This document shows, in pieces, positions 43,875 to 51,952 of a DNA stretch of 64,000 bases (position 1 is its first letter; each line of letters starts with the position of its first letter). The notes beneath the pieces were generated by a model, which had not been told where the DNA came from, ran no database searches, and saw only the letters and a list, made by a program, of their open reading frames with translations. The translations under genes and the position numbers were made by a program. The DNA is from Rhodococcus qingshengii JCM 15477 (lineage in GTDB: Bacteria; Actinomycetota; Actinomycetes; Mycobacteriales; Mycobacteriaceae): NCBI RefSeq assembly GCF_023221595.1, contig NZ_CP096563.1, positions 5,761,001 through 5,825,000 on the forward strand. The letters are read 5' to 3'.

Positions 43875-44220
43875 TTGCATCTCCTCGACTTGTCGCCCCA
43901 GGTGATCGCCCCAGATGATTGTCCCCCAAACATCAGGTTTTCGTGCGGTCAATCCAAGTTCGAGAGAAATTGCCCGGAAGTACAGTCGTCCTTACGAGGC
44001 GCTGTCTCGCACCGACGCTTCAGTGGGAGAATGCCCATCTCTCGCAAAAGATTGTGCCAATCGATCAACAGAGGCGCCGGCGTGCTGCACGCTTGAATCT
44101 CGGAGAGTTGTTCAACCTGCTTCTGCGAAAGGTATTCGTCGGCACGATGTTTGGGTCAGGACTGCGCGGATTGCCGATCTCGACCGGATCTTCGCGCGTG
44201 ATGTGATCCAATTCCGAAGC
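43875..44220. other. Intergenic region upstream of transporter and signal peptidase genes
   Basis: A 346-bp stretch between the divergent DASS transporter and signal peptidase genes. A frame in phase with lepB is open from 43915 but has low-complexity coding character and no ribosome-binding site, so I regard it as non-coding. I see no repeat, tRNA-like or operator-like sequence; both promoters should lie here. Confidence 0.5.
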
Positions 44221-45045
44221 ATGTCAGCCGACAGACAGACCCACGAACCGAGAAGATTCGTATCGGGCCGACGACTGGTTGCGCCATCTATTGTCGGGAG
44301 TGTGACGGAATCCGACGCCCACGAGGACTCGACCGACTCCACTGAATCGGCAGTGGCCGATCACCCGAGGAAACGTCCACTGTGGCGTGAGATTCTGATC
44401 CTCGTTGTCGTCGCACTTGTCCTGAGTGTTGTCATTCAGAACTTCGTCGGACGCATCTTTCTGATCCCGTCGGAGTCCATGGAACCGACACTTCACGGAT
44501 GCACCGGCTGCACGGGAGACAAGATCCTCGTCGACAGAATCAGCTATCGATTCGGGGATCCGCAACCTGGGGATGTGGTCGTGTTCAAGGGACCCGAGTC
44601 CTGGAACGACGAGTACAAATCCATTCGATCCGACAATTCGATTGTTCGCGCGTTTCAGGGACTCGGGTCCATCGTCGGCTTGGTCCCGCCGGACGAAAAC
44701 GACCTCGTGAAGCGGGTAGTCGCGGTCGGTGGCCAAACCGTACAGTGTCTGTCCGAGGAAGAGGGGCTTCGGGTGAACGGCAAGCCGCTGACCGAGCCGT
44801 ACATCGACAAGCGCATTCCGGGCAACGATACCTCTTGTCAAGGAAGGTATTTCGGGCCGGTCACGGTTCCCGACGGGAACCTGTGGGTGATGGGCGACAA
44901 CCGCGCCCATTCGAAGGATTCACGTTTCCATCTCGATGACGAACACAGTGGAACGGTGCCGATCGACAATGTCATCGGCAAGGTTCAATTGATCGTCCTT
45001 CCCTTCTCACGGTGGGGAACTGTGAGCTCGTTCGATCCGCAGTGA
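44221..45045 (+). CDS. lepB: Signal peptidase I
   Basis: A 274-residue type I signal peptidase. One membrane anchor (about residues 56-76: EILILVVVALVLSVVIQNF) is followed by the catalytic serine, Ser86 in SESMEPT, and the general-base Lys164 in DLVKRVVAVGG; WVMGDNRAHSKDSR is box E. HGCTGCTGDKILVDR is the normal actinobacterial form of the region after the Ser box. The start is unsure: ATG 44221 has no strong ribosome-binding site, and GTG 44302 has a GGGAG that is too near. It cleaves Sec signal peptides outside the membrane. Confidence 0.9.
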   Translation: MSADRQTHEPRRFVSGRRLVAPSIVGSVTESDAHEDSTDSTESAVADHPRKRPLWREILILVVVALVLSVVIQNFVGRIFLIPSESMEPTLHGCTGCTGDKILVDRISYRFGDPQPGDVVVFKGPESWNDEYKSIRSDNSIVRAFQGLGSIVGLVPPDENDLVKRVVAVGGQTVQCLSEEEGLRVNGKPLTEPYIDKRIPGNDTSCQGRYFGPVTVPDGNLWVMGDNRAHSKDSRFHLDDEHSGTVPIDNVIGKVQLIVLPFSRWGTVSSFDPQ

Positions 45046-45151
45046 CAGATCGAATCAACCAGGCGGCCCGCATCTTCGGACGGCACAGTCGACATGGCTC
45101 CGCTTTCGGACGATCATCGAGCGCATCTGTTACCGAGGTTAGGAGAACCAC

Positions 45152-45505
45152 ATGCGCGCTCGACGCATCACCGCCAATCTCAAAGTCGCCGATGTCGGAA
45201 CCGCCAAGAGCTTCTACTCCGACTTTCTCGGCCTGAGCACCGAAGAGTTCAACATGGGGTGGGTCGCTCGCTACACCTCTCCCGACACCGGCGCGAACGT
45301 ACAGCTCGTCACGCACGACGCCACTGCAGCCGAGGACTCGGTCATCTCAGTCCACACGGACGACGTCGACGGCGCCTACGAAGAGGCCCGCAGGCTCGGC
45401 TACGAAATCGTGCACCCCATAACGACCGAAGAGTGGGGTGTTCGCCGATTCCTCGTCCGGGCACCCGATGGCAACGTCGTCAACATCGTGCGACACCGGG
45501 ACTGA
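45152..45505 (+). CDS. VOC/glyoxalase superfamily protein
   Basis: A 117-residue vicinal-oxygen-chelate protein with two beta-alpha-beta-beta-beta modules: ITANLKVADVGTAKSFYSDFLGL at the start, in pieces, and VISVHTDDVDGAYEEARRLGYEIVHP in the second half, ending VRAPDGNVVNIV. Only some of the usual metal ligands (His/Glu) are present, so the activity may be a dioxygenase, isomerase, or antibiotic-binding protein. ATG 45152 has GGAG nine bases upstream. Stand-alone gene between lepB and a TetR-regulated operon. Confidence 0.82.
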   Translation: MRARRITANLKVADVGTAKSFYSDFLGLSTEEFNMGWVARYTSPDTGANVQLVTHDATAAEDSVISVHTDDVDGAYEEARRLGYEIVHPITTEEWGVRRFLVRAPDGNVVNIVRHRD

Positions 45506-45533
45506 GCAGCGGAAAGAACCCCATTCGACGCTT

Positions 45534-45549
45534 TAGGTCATTTGACCTA
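45534..45549. promoter_or_regulatory. Candidate TetR operator of the saccharopine-dehydrogenase-like operon
   Basis: TAGGTCA (45534-45540) and TGACCTA (45543-45549) form a perfect 7-bp inverted repeat with a 2-nt spacer, ending 11 bases before the start codon at 45561. It is probably bound by the TetR encoded as the second gene of the operon. A half-like TTAGGT follows just downstream. Confidence 0.65.
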
Positions 45550-45560
45550 GAGTTAGGTGC

Positions 45561-46610
45561 ATGACCGATTCATTGCAGTATTCAGCCGACGGCCCGATCC
45601 TCGTGGCCGGCGGATACGGAACCGTGGGCAGCGCCCTGACAGCGTTGCTCGCCCCCGACTTCCCACTACTCCTCACCGGACGCACCCCCGAGCGAGGCGA
45701 CGAACTGGCCGGCCGTCACGGCGCTTCCGTCCGCCGCTGGGACCTCCTCGACCCGACACCCTTCGACGCGTCCGTACGCGCGGTCGTGTCGACGGTCAAC
45801 GATCCCCACGATCGTGTCCTGTCCGCCGCCGTCGAGGCCGGCATTCCGTACGTGGACATCACCCGCTGGACAACCCGCGTCGCTCGCGCCGCCACTCTGG
45901 CGGGTCAGAAGTCGCCGAGCGCACCGGTGTACCTGTCGTCCGGATGGATGGGCGGAGTCACCAATATCGTCGCCGCAGCGCTGGCCGAGGAACTGGGTGG
46001 CGCGAGCACGATCGACGTCTCGATTCGCTACGACGTCAACGACATTGCCGGGCTGGACTCCGTCGACTTCATCGATCGGCTCGGGCAGGATTTCGAGGTG
46101 ATGCAGCAAGGAAACCCGATCACCGTCAGCCCGTTGACGGATACACGCTGGGTCGACTTCCCCGGATCGCGCACCAAGGTCGGAAGAATCGACACTCCGG
46201 AACAATTCACGTTCCCCATGACCTTGGGCGCCGAAACTGCCAGCACTCGAATAGGTTTCAGTTCGAATGCATCCACAACTGCGCTGCTCGCCGCCAAGAA
46301 GGTGGGTCTGTTCCGTTGGGGTCGCGGTGACCGCTTCACACCGCTACGACGCGGACTCCTGTACTCGCCGGGCAAGGGCGGGAGCGCGCAAGTACGCATC
46401 GATGTCACCGGCCCGAGCGGCACGACAAGCGCGACAATCGTCGACCGGCAGGGCCAGGCTCACCTCACCGCGGTGGGCGGCGCGCTGGCCGTCAGACGAG
46501 CCTTGGCCGACGATGCCCGGCCTGGAGTCACTTTCCCCGAATCGCTTCCGAACCCGCGCCGCACCGTCTCCGAGTTGGAGAGCTTCGGGGTGGCAGTATT
46601 GCGACCATGA
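45561..46610 (+). CDS. Saccharopine dehydrogenase-like NAD(P)-binding protein
   Basis: A 349-residue protein opening with a Rossmann motif GPILVAGGYGTVGSAL at about residues 10-25, as in saccharopine dehydrogenase-like oxidoreductases and enoyl reductases. The middle (AGIPYVDITRWTTRVA, YLSSGWMGGVTNIVAAALA) resembles the NADP-binding domain of that family; the catalytic residues of true saccharopine dehydrogenase cannot be confirmed. Its stop overlaps the next gene's ATG (ATGA), and a TetR-type operator lies at its 5' end. Substrate unknown. Confidence 0.8.
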   Translation: MTDSLQYSADGPILVAGGYGTVGSALTALLAPDFPLLLTGRTPERGDELAGRHGASVRRWDLLDPTPFDASVRAVVSTVNDPHDRVLSAAVEAGIPYVDITRWTTRVARAATLAGQKSPSAPVYLSSGWMGGVTNIVAAALAEELGGASTIDVSIRYDVNDIAGLDSVDFIDRLGQDFEVMQQGNPITVSPLTDTRWVDFPGSRTKVGRIDTPEQFTFPMTLGAETASTRIGFSSNASTTALLAAKKVGLFRWGRGDRFTPLRRGLLYSPGKGGSAQVRIDVTGPSGTTSATIVDRQGQAHLTAVGGALAVRRALADDARPGVTFPESLPNPRRTVSELESFGVAVLRP

Positions 46611-47191
46611 CCCTCTCCAAGGGCGCCGCCCGTGCGGCAGCACTTCTCGACGCAGCAGAACAGGTCCTCACTACTCAGGGCAATGCCAACTCGGCAATGC
46701 GCGATTTCGCAGCCGCGGCCGGAGTGCGGGTAGGACATCTGCAGCACTACTACCCCACCCGTGCAGATCTGATACGCGCAGTGATGTCACGTGCATTGAC
46801 CCGCTCACTGGATCGCCTTGCCGTCGTCCCCGATACGGATCAGAGCCTCTCCCGCGAGGAATCCGAACACTTCATCGGAGTCCTGCTCGGAGAACAGGAC
46901 GACCAGGCCACGGTGCGTCTGTACGTCGAAGTATGGGCCATTGCAGCGGCGGACCAAGAAGTCGCGGTCGTGCTTCGAGACTTCTACGCCCAGTACATCG
47001 CACACGTAGAGCGCGCAGTCGCGTGTGCACAACCGGAGCTGGATGCGACTGAACTTGGCGCGACAGCGCAGACCATCGTGAGCCTGCTCGAGGGTTCCGC
47101 AATTCTCCGATCGGGAATCACCGGCCGAAAGTCCGAGGCTTCGGACCGAAAGCTCGTGGACACACTGCAGTACCTGATTCACGGGTCCTGA
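46607..47191 (+). CDS. TetR family regulator
   Basis: A 194-residue TetR protein with HTH at about 10-55 (RAAALLDAAEQVLTTQGNANSAMRDFAAAAGVRVGHLQHYYPTRADLI in pieces) and a BetI/TetR_C_6-like ligand domain. The ATG overlaps the stop of the dehydrogenase-like gene by four bases, so the two are translated together. It probably represses its own operon through the palindrome at 45534-45549. Confidence 0.88.
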   Translation: MTLSKGAARAAALLDAAEQVLTTQGNANSAMRDFAAAAGVRVGHLQHYYPTRADLIRAVMSRALTRSLDRLAVVPDTDQSLSREESEHFIGVLLGEQDDQATVRLYVEVWAIAAADQEVAVVLRDFYAQYIAHVERAVACAQPELDATELGATAQTIVSLLEGSAILRSGITGRKSEASDRKLVDTLQYLIHGS

Positions 47192-47212
47192 CTCGGACGT
47201 ATCGTAAAGCCC

Positions 47213-47839
47213 ATGAGCGTTGCAAACGAATGGAGCCGAATCGAAGCGTGGTGCCGTACACACGCACCGGTGACGGCTGCAGCGTTTCAACCAGGACTCG
47301 GTGACGCCGTTATCGAGGAATTCGAAGCCTCGACCGGCGTCACGTGGCCCCAGGAACTTCGCGACCTGTATCGGGTCCACAACGGCAGCCTGACCCACGA
47401 CGACCGGACCGGCCTCTTTCTCGGCAGCGTGCTCCCGGACAAATTCTTCTACCCCATCGACGTCGCAACAGAAGTTCGTCTCACTCTGCTCGAAACGTGG
47501 GATGAGACGATCTACGAGAATCCAGACCTCTACGCCGAGGACGAGATGGATCGACACGATCAACGCGACGCAGGCACTGCCGCAACCATGTTCATCCCCT
47601 CGTTCGTTCCCTTCGCCGGACTGGACGAGTACCACTACTTCGTGGACACCCGCAGCGGCGCACTCCACCATTGTGTGACCGAGTATGCGTCGGACGCCAC
47701 TGACAACGGCGGTCCGATCTGGGCGTCCATCTCGGTAATGCTGGCCGCCCATGCCGTAGCGCTGGAAACAGGATCAACGATCGGAGTGTGGAAACCCGTT
47801 GTCAGCAAGGGTGTTCTGGAATGGGAAGTCGACGCATGA
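47213..47839 (+). CDS. SMI1/KNR4 family protein
   Basis: A 208-residue SUKH-superfamily protein. The family opening is visible: PGLGDAVIEEFEASTGVTWPQELRDLYRVHNGS in pieces (residues about 33-65), then FLGSVLPDKFFYPIDVATE, FIPSFVPFAGLDEYHYFVD. SUKH proteins act as immunity proteins against nuclease or deaminase toxins or as regulatory subunits in cell-wall synthesis. No toxin gene is adjacent; instead its last codon overlaps galT by ATGA. The role next to galactose genes is unknown, with a sugar- or wall-linked function as one possibility. Confidence 0.85.
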   Translation: MSVANEWSRIEAWCRTHAPVTAAAFQPGLGDAVIEEFEASTGVTWPQELRDLYRVHNGSLTHDDRTGLFLGSVLPDKFFYPIDVATEVRLTLLETWDETIYENPDLYAEDEMDRHDQRDAGTAATMFIPSFVPFAGLDEYHYFVDTRSGALHHCVTEYASDATDNGGPIWASISVMLAAHAVALETGSTIGVWKPVVSKGVLEWEVDA

Positions 47840-48936
47840 CACCCAAGCAGGATCCGACCCGTCGCACCCTCGCCGACGGGCGTCAGATCTTCTACTTCGA
47901 CGATGCCGGCAGTGCCCGCGCCCACTCTGCGCGAGATTCCCGCGAATTGCCGGCTCTCGACCACTCGTCTCGGATGAGATTCGACGTTCTCACCGGGGAG
48001 TGGATCACCATGGCTTCACATCGCATGACACGGACACATCTCCCCTCCGCCGCCGAATGTCCATTGTGCCCGACCGACGAAACACGCACGCCCACAGAGA
48101 TACCCGACGGAGACTACGACGTCGCGGTGTTCGAGAATCGGTTTCCGAGCTTTGCCGCGGCGCCCGAGGAAGCCATTGACAGTCCCGGAGACGGTGCGGG
48201 CGATCGCCCAGCGGCCGGTCACTGCGAAGTGATGTGCTTCTCGAGCGATCACACGGCGTCCGTCGCCGAGCTTCCACTCGAACGCATTCGCACGATTGTG
48301 GGTGCCTGGATTTCTCGGACCGAAGAGTTGTCGGCGGATCCGCTTGTGGAACAAGTGTTCTGCTTCGAGAACCGCGGCGAAGAAATCGGGGTGACACTCA
48401 CCCATCCACACGGACAGATCTACGCATACCCGTATGTCACGCCACGCACCCGATCGATGCTGACGCAGGCGCACAGACACTTCGAGCGCACCGGTCGCTC
48501 ACTACTCGCCGATGTTCTGGCGTTCGAGCGCGAGGACAAGGCCCGGTTGATCTACGACGGCGATCACTGGAGCGCCTACGTCCCGACCGCCGCACGATGG
48601 CCCATCGAGATTCACCTGGCACCGCACCGAGACGTCCCGGACCTTCCCTCGCTGAACGACCAAGAGCGCGACGAGCTTGCGGTCGTCTACCAAGATCTCC
48701 TACGCCGTATCGATCGCTTCTATCCGGGCGTCGACCGGGTACCGTACATCGCGGCTTGGCACCAAGCTCCCGTCCGCATCAACCGACCTCTGGGCCGACT
48801 GCATCTTCAGCTGTTCTCGATCTTGCGCGCACCGGGCAAACTCAAATACCTCGCCGGGTCCGAGTCCGCCATGGGCGCCTGGGTGAACGACACCATTCCC
48901 GAGGCAGTCGCGGCCCGTCTACGGGAGTTGAAATAG
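47836..48936 (+). CDS. galT: Galactose-1-phosphate uridylyltransferase
   Basis: A 366-residue GalT of the Leloir pathway: UDP-glucose + galactose-1-phosphate gives glucose-1-phosphate + UDP-galactose. It shows the zinc/structural region CPLCPTDE near residue 75, the nucleophilic His in THPHGQIYAYPY (His-Pro-His) at about 190, and the C-terminal WHQAPV and LHLQLFSI patterns. The ATG at 47836 overlaps the SMI1/KNR4 stop by four bases, and the stop overlaps galK's GTG by one base. galE is not in the window, so UDP-glucose 4-epimerase must be elsewhere. Confidence 0.93.
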   Translation: MTPKQDPTRRTLADGRQIFYFDDAGSARAHSARDSRELPALDHSSRMRFDVLTGEWITMASHRMTRTHLPSAAECPLCPTDETRTPTEIPDGDYDVAVFENRFPSFAAAPEEAIDSPGDGAGDRPAAGHCEVMCFSSDHTASVAELPLERIRTIVGAWISRTEELSADPLVEQVFCFENRGEEIGVTLTHPHGQIYAYPYVTPRTRSMLTQAHRHFERTGRSLLADVLAFEREDKARLIYDGDHWSAYVPTAARWPIEIHLAPHRDVPDLPSLNDQERDELAVVYQDLLRRIDRFYPGVDRVPYIAAWHQAPVRINRPLGRLHLQLFSILRAPGKLKYLAGSESAMGAWVNDTIPEAVAARLRELK

Positions 48937-50066
48937 TGGATACCGTCTCGAACAATTCTGTGCTCCAACAGTTTCACGCCACCTACGGCTATCCGGCAAC
49001 CGGAGTGTGGGCGGCACCCGGTCGAGTCAACCTGATCGGTGAACACACGGACTACAACGGTGGATTGTGCCTACCGGTCGCTCTCGAGCAGCGAACACTG
49101 GTTGCCGTCGCACTGCGCAGCGACGGGGTCGTCCGCGTGCACAGTCGGCAATCCGCCGAGACGTACACCGGGCCCGTCGACGACATCGCCACAGGGTGGG
49201 CCGCCTACCCCACAGCCGTTCTGTGGTCTCTTGCGCGCAGAGGCCTCCCGATCGGAGGAATCGATCTTGCCGTCGACTCGTCGGTACCGGTCGGGGCCGG
49301 ACTGTCGAGTTCCGCCGCCCTCACCTGTTCGGTTGCGTTGGCCGTCAATGAACTTCATGATTCACCCTTCCCCCGCGATGAGCTGGTACAGGTGTGCATC
49401 CAGGCGGAGAACGACGGCGTCGGCGCACCGACCGGAGGAATGGATCAAACCATTGCCCTCTTTGCTCAGCCCTCGACTGTGCTCCTGCTGGACTGTCTGG
49501 ACGGATCCACCGAACCCATACCTTTCGAACTCCACGGTGCAGGGTACGAACTGATCGTCATCGACACCCGGGTCAAACACTCGCTCGCAGACGGACAGTA
49601 CGGAATGCGGCGCTCTCAATGCGTCGCTGCAGCAGCAGCTCTCGGCGTCGGCAGCTTGCGAGAGGCTACAGCAGACCAGGCCGAGACAGTGCGAGACCCG
49701 ATCCTCCGGGCGCGGGCACGGCACGTCGTGACCGAGATCGAGAGGACGCGGAAGACCGCAGAACTTCTGCGCAGCAGCAGATTCAGTGACGTCGGCGAGC
49801 TGTTCGACAACTCGCACGCCTCGTTGCGCGACGACTTCGAGGTCTCGTGCGATGAACTCGACGTCGCCGTTGCCGCAGCACGACGCGGCGGCGCGATCGG
49901 TGCGCGGATGACCGGCGGCGGATTCGGAGGCTCGGCCATCGCGCTGGTTCCGGAAGGAAGCGGAGCGGAGGTCATCGCGTCGGTGAGCCGCGACTTTGCG
50001 GCGCGAGGTTGGCGAGCACCCCACTTTCTCGGCGTCGTTGCCGGGGGTTCGGCCGCCCGTCTCTGA
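48936..50066 (+). CDS. galK: Galactokinase
   Basis: A 376-residue GHMP kinase phosphorylating galactose at C1. Galactokinase signature GRVNLIGEHTDYNGG at about residues 26-40, ATP-binding VPVGAGLSSSAALT at about 118-131, and motif 3 TGGGFGGSAIAL near 325. GTG 48936 overlaps the galT stop by one base (TAGTG). Immediately after the stop lies the hairpin repeat 50065-50115, a likely terminator. Confidence 0.93.
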   Translation: MDTVSNNSVLQQFHATYGYPATGVWAAPGRVNLIGEHTDYNGGLCLPVALEQRTLVAVALRSDGVVRVHSRQSAETYTGPVDDIATGWAAYPTAVLWSLARRGLPIGGIDLAVDSSVPVGAGLSSSAALTCSVALAVNELHDSPFPRDELVQVCIQAENDGVGAPTGGMDQTIALFAQPSTVLLLDCLDGSTEPIPFELHGAGYELIVIDTRVKHSLADGQYGMRRSQCVAAAAALGVGSLREATADQAETVRDPILRARARHVVTEIERTRKTAELLRSSRFSDVGELFDNSHASLRDDFEVSCDELDVAVAAARRGGAIGARMTGGGFGGSAIALVPEGSGAEVIASVSRDFAARGWRAPHFLGVVAGGSAARL

Positions 50067-50115
50067 GCGAACGGCACGTTCAGCGCACTGGAGGCGCCGA
50101 ACGTACCGTTCGCCC
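50065..50115. repeat. Intergenic hairpin repeat, copy 2
   Basis: Arms 50065-50086 and 50094-50115 pair at 19 of 22 positions around a 7-nt loop, starting on the last bases of galK. The outer arm sequence (GGGCGAACGGTACGTTCGGC on the complement) is nearly the same as that of the element at 28658-28708. Possible terminator and member of a dispersed palindromic repeat family. Confidence 0.75.
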
Positions 50116-50147
50116 TGGTTGGGGCACCTCGAGATCCCCCTCACATA

Positions 50148-50170
50148 AATAGTCATCTCAGATGCGAATT
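50148..50170. promoter_or_regulatory. NsrR operator (11-1-11)
   Basis: AATAGTCATCT (50148-50158), one central base, and AGATGCGAATT (50160-50170) form an inverted repeat with 8 of 11 pairs matched. It has the 11-1-11 layout known for Streptomyces NsrR, placed 15 bases before the nsrR start. Confidence 0.7.
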
Positions 50171-50185
50171 ATGTAGGTTCAGATC

Positions 50186-50635
50186 ATGCAACTGACGCAG
50201 TTCACCGATCTGGGATTGCGCGTCGTCATGCGGTTGGCCGTACTCGACGCGGATGCCTCCCCCAGCACTCGGGATGTTGCGCAGCAGCTCAACGTGTCGT
50301 ATTCCCATGCCACCAAGGTGGTTACACGGCTCGGTGAGCTCGGCATCGTGACAACCAGGCGCGGCCGCGGCGGTGGGCTTTCCATCACCGAACTCGGCCG
50401 CACCGCCACCATCGGCTGGCTGGCCAGACGCCTCGAAGGCCCGGGTGAAGTCGTCGACTGCGAAGGCGACAAACCGTGCCCATTGCGCGGAGGTTGCCTC
50501 CTTCGAAGTGCGTTGCGCGAAGCACAGGAAGCGTTTTTCGTTTCACTCGACGCGGTCACGATCGAAGACGTCATCCGGCAGCCGTCCAAAACTGTCCTGC
50601 TACGCCTCACCACCCGGAGCGACGAAGCAGGCTGA
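50186..50635 (+). CDS. nsrR: Nitric-oxide-sensing Rrf2-family repressor NsrR
   Basis: A 149-residue Rrf2 protein with an N-terminal winged HTH (SHATKVVTRLGELGIV) and a [4Fe-4S] site formed by Cys92, Cys98 and Cys104 (CEGDKPCPLRGGC), the same x5-x5 spacing as Streptomyces NsrR. Asp8 is present, equivalent to the Asp that is the fourth ligand in that protein. Nitrosylation of the cluster releases repression. It precedes hmp by 31 bases, in an operon for nitric oxide detoxification, behind its own operator. Confidence 0.93.
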   Translation: MQLTQFTDLGLRVVMRLAVLDADASPSTRDVAQQLNVSYSHATKVVTRLGELGIVTTRRGRGGGLSITELGRTATIGWLARRLEGPGEVVDCEGDKPCPLRGGCLLRSALREAQEAFFVSLDAVTIEDVIRQPSKTVLLRLTTRSDEAG

Positions 50636-50666
50636 TCAATCGACTTTCGACCGAACGGAGCAGCTC

Positions 50667-51860
50667 ATGCTTTCCCCACAGTCAACCGAGGTCATTCGCG
50701 CCACCCTTCCCGTGGTCGGCGCCGCCATCGGCGATATCACAACCCTGTTCTACCGCAAGATGTTCGACGCACATCCTGAACTCGAACGTGATTTGTTCAA
50801 TCGCGGCAATCAGAAACAGGGCGAACAGCAGAAGGCTCTCGCCGGCGCCATCGCGGCATTCGCGACGCTTCAGCTCGAGCCGGACAGCGCCAAGGTCGAT
50901 CTCATACTCTCACGCATCGCGCACAAGCATGCGTCGCTGGGAATCACTCCCGACCAGTACGCAATCGTGCACGAACACCTCTTTGCCGCGATCGTCGAAA
51001 TACTCGGCGATGCAGTCACTCCCGACGTCGCAGCAGCCTGGGACGAAGTCTACTGGCTGATGGCGGAAACCCTCATCACGATGGAGCGAGGCCTCTACCA
51101 ACTCGCCGGCGTCGACGCCGGTGACGTCTGGCGCACGGTAAGGATCAGCGAACGAGTTCTTCAGTCCGCCGACACCGTCTCACTGACGCTCACGTCGCTC
51201 GACGGTAGCGCACTCCCCACCTTCGCTCCCGGACAGTACCTTTCGGTCGGGGTTACGCTGCCCGACGGCGCCCGCCAGATCCGTCAATACAGCCTGTGTT
51301 CGATACCGAGCAGCGCAGACTGGCGGATCAGCGTCAAGCGAATCTCCGGAACTCCCGATGGCGAAGTGTCGAACTTCCTCTACAACAACGTATTCGAAGG
51401 TCAAGAACTCTCCGTCACCACACCTTTCGGCGATCTCACCATGCCGGACGACAACTCACCGCTCCTGCTCGCGTCGGCCGGAATCGGTTGCACACCGATG
51501 ATCGGGATGCTCAATCATCTCGTGGACACCGGCGCTGACCGTTCGGTATCTGTCATCCATGCGGATCGATCCATTGCGGATCACGCGCACCGCGCAGAAC
51601 TCAGCACACTCGTCGACCAGATCCCCGCCGCAACCCTGCACCGTTGGTACGAGGATCTCGGCACGCACGTTGCGTTCGGATCGGTTCACGAAGGACGGGC
51701 GGATTTGCAAGGTATTGCAGTGGAGCCCGATACCCAAGCCTTCCTTTGCGGGCCGATGCCGTTCATGTTGGCGATGCGCGCATCGTTGCTCGAAAGGGAC
51801 GTCCCGGCACAGAATATCCACTACGAGGTCTTCGGGCCCGACAGCTGGGCCAACACCTGA
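50667..51860 (+). CDS. hmp: Flavohaemoprotein (nitric oxide dioxygenase)
   Basis: A 397-residue protein in three parts: a globin domain (about 1-140; proximal His in AHKHASLG), an FAD-binding ferredoxin-reductase domain (about 150-260; RQYSLCS motif), and an NAD-binding domain (about 265-395; LLLASAGIGCTPMIGML). It converts NO and O2 to nitrate with NAD(P)H. ATG 50667 has GGAG seven bases upstream. Co-transcribed with nsrR and induced by NO by inference. Confidence 0.94.
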   Translation: MLSPQSTEVIRATLPVVGAAIGDITTLFYRKMFDAHPELERDLFNRGNQKQGEQQKALAGAIAAFATLQLEPDSAKVDLILSRIAHKHASLGITPDQYAIVHEHLFAAIVEILGDAVTPDVAAAWDEVYWLMAETLITMERGLYQLAGVDAGDVWRTVRISERVLQSADTVSLTLTSLDGSALPTFAPGQYLSVGVTLPDGARQIRQYSLCSIPSSADWRISVKRISGTPDGEVSNFLYNNVFEGQELSVTTPFGDLTMPDDNSPLLLASAGIGCTPMIGMLNHLVDTGADRSVSVIHADRSIADHAHRAELSTLVDQIPAATLHRWYEDLGTHVAFGSVHEGRADLQGIAVEPDTQAFLCGPMPFMLAMRASLLERDVPAQNIHYEVFGPDSWANT

Positions 51861-51912
51861 GCGGACCACTGCCTGCGAACTGGACCTTGGCGCGCGACTG
51901 CAAACCCTTGTG

Positions 51913-51939
51913 TACTCGACGAAACATACGCATCGAGTA
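51913..51939. repeat. Small inverted repeat upstream of LysE-family gene
   Basis: TACTCGA (51913-51919) and TCGAGTA (51933-51939), 13-nt spacer, lies 13 bases before the LysE-family start. It could be a regulator site or a leader hairpin; there is no regulator gene adjacent. Confidence 0.35.
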
Positions 51940-51952
51940 GTGGGAGACCGAC

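Noticed and set aside
43915..44220. Upstream in-frame extension of the signal peptidase gene
   Set aside because: No ribosome-binding site, no family similarity, and it would place about 100 extra residues before a normal N terminus.
44502..44520. Cys-rich CTGCTGD stretch in signal peptidase as a novel metal site
   Set aside because: This is the ordinary form of that region in actinobacterial signal peptidase I proteins as far as I recall.
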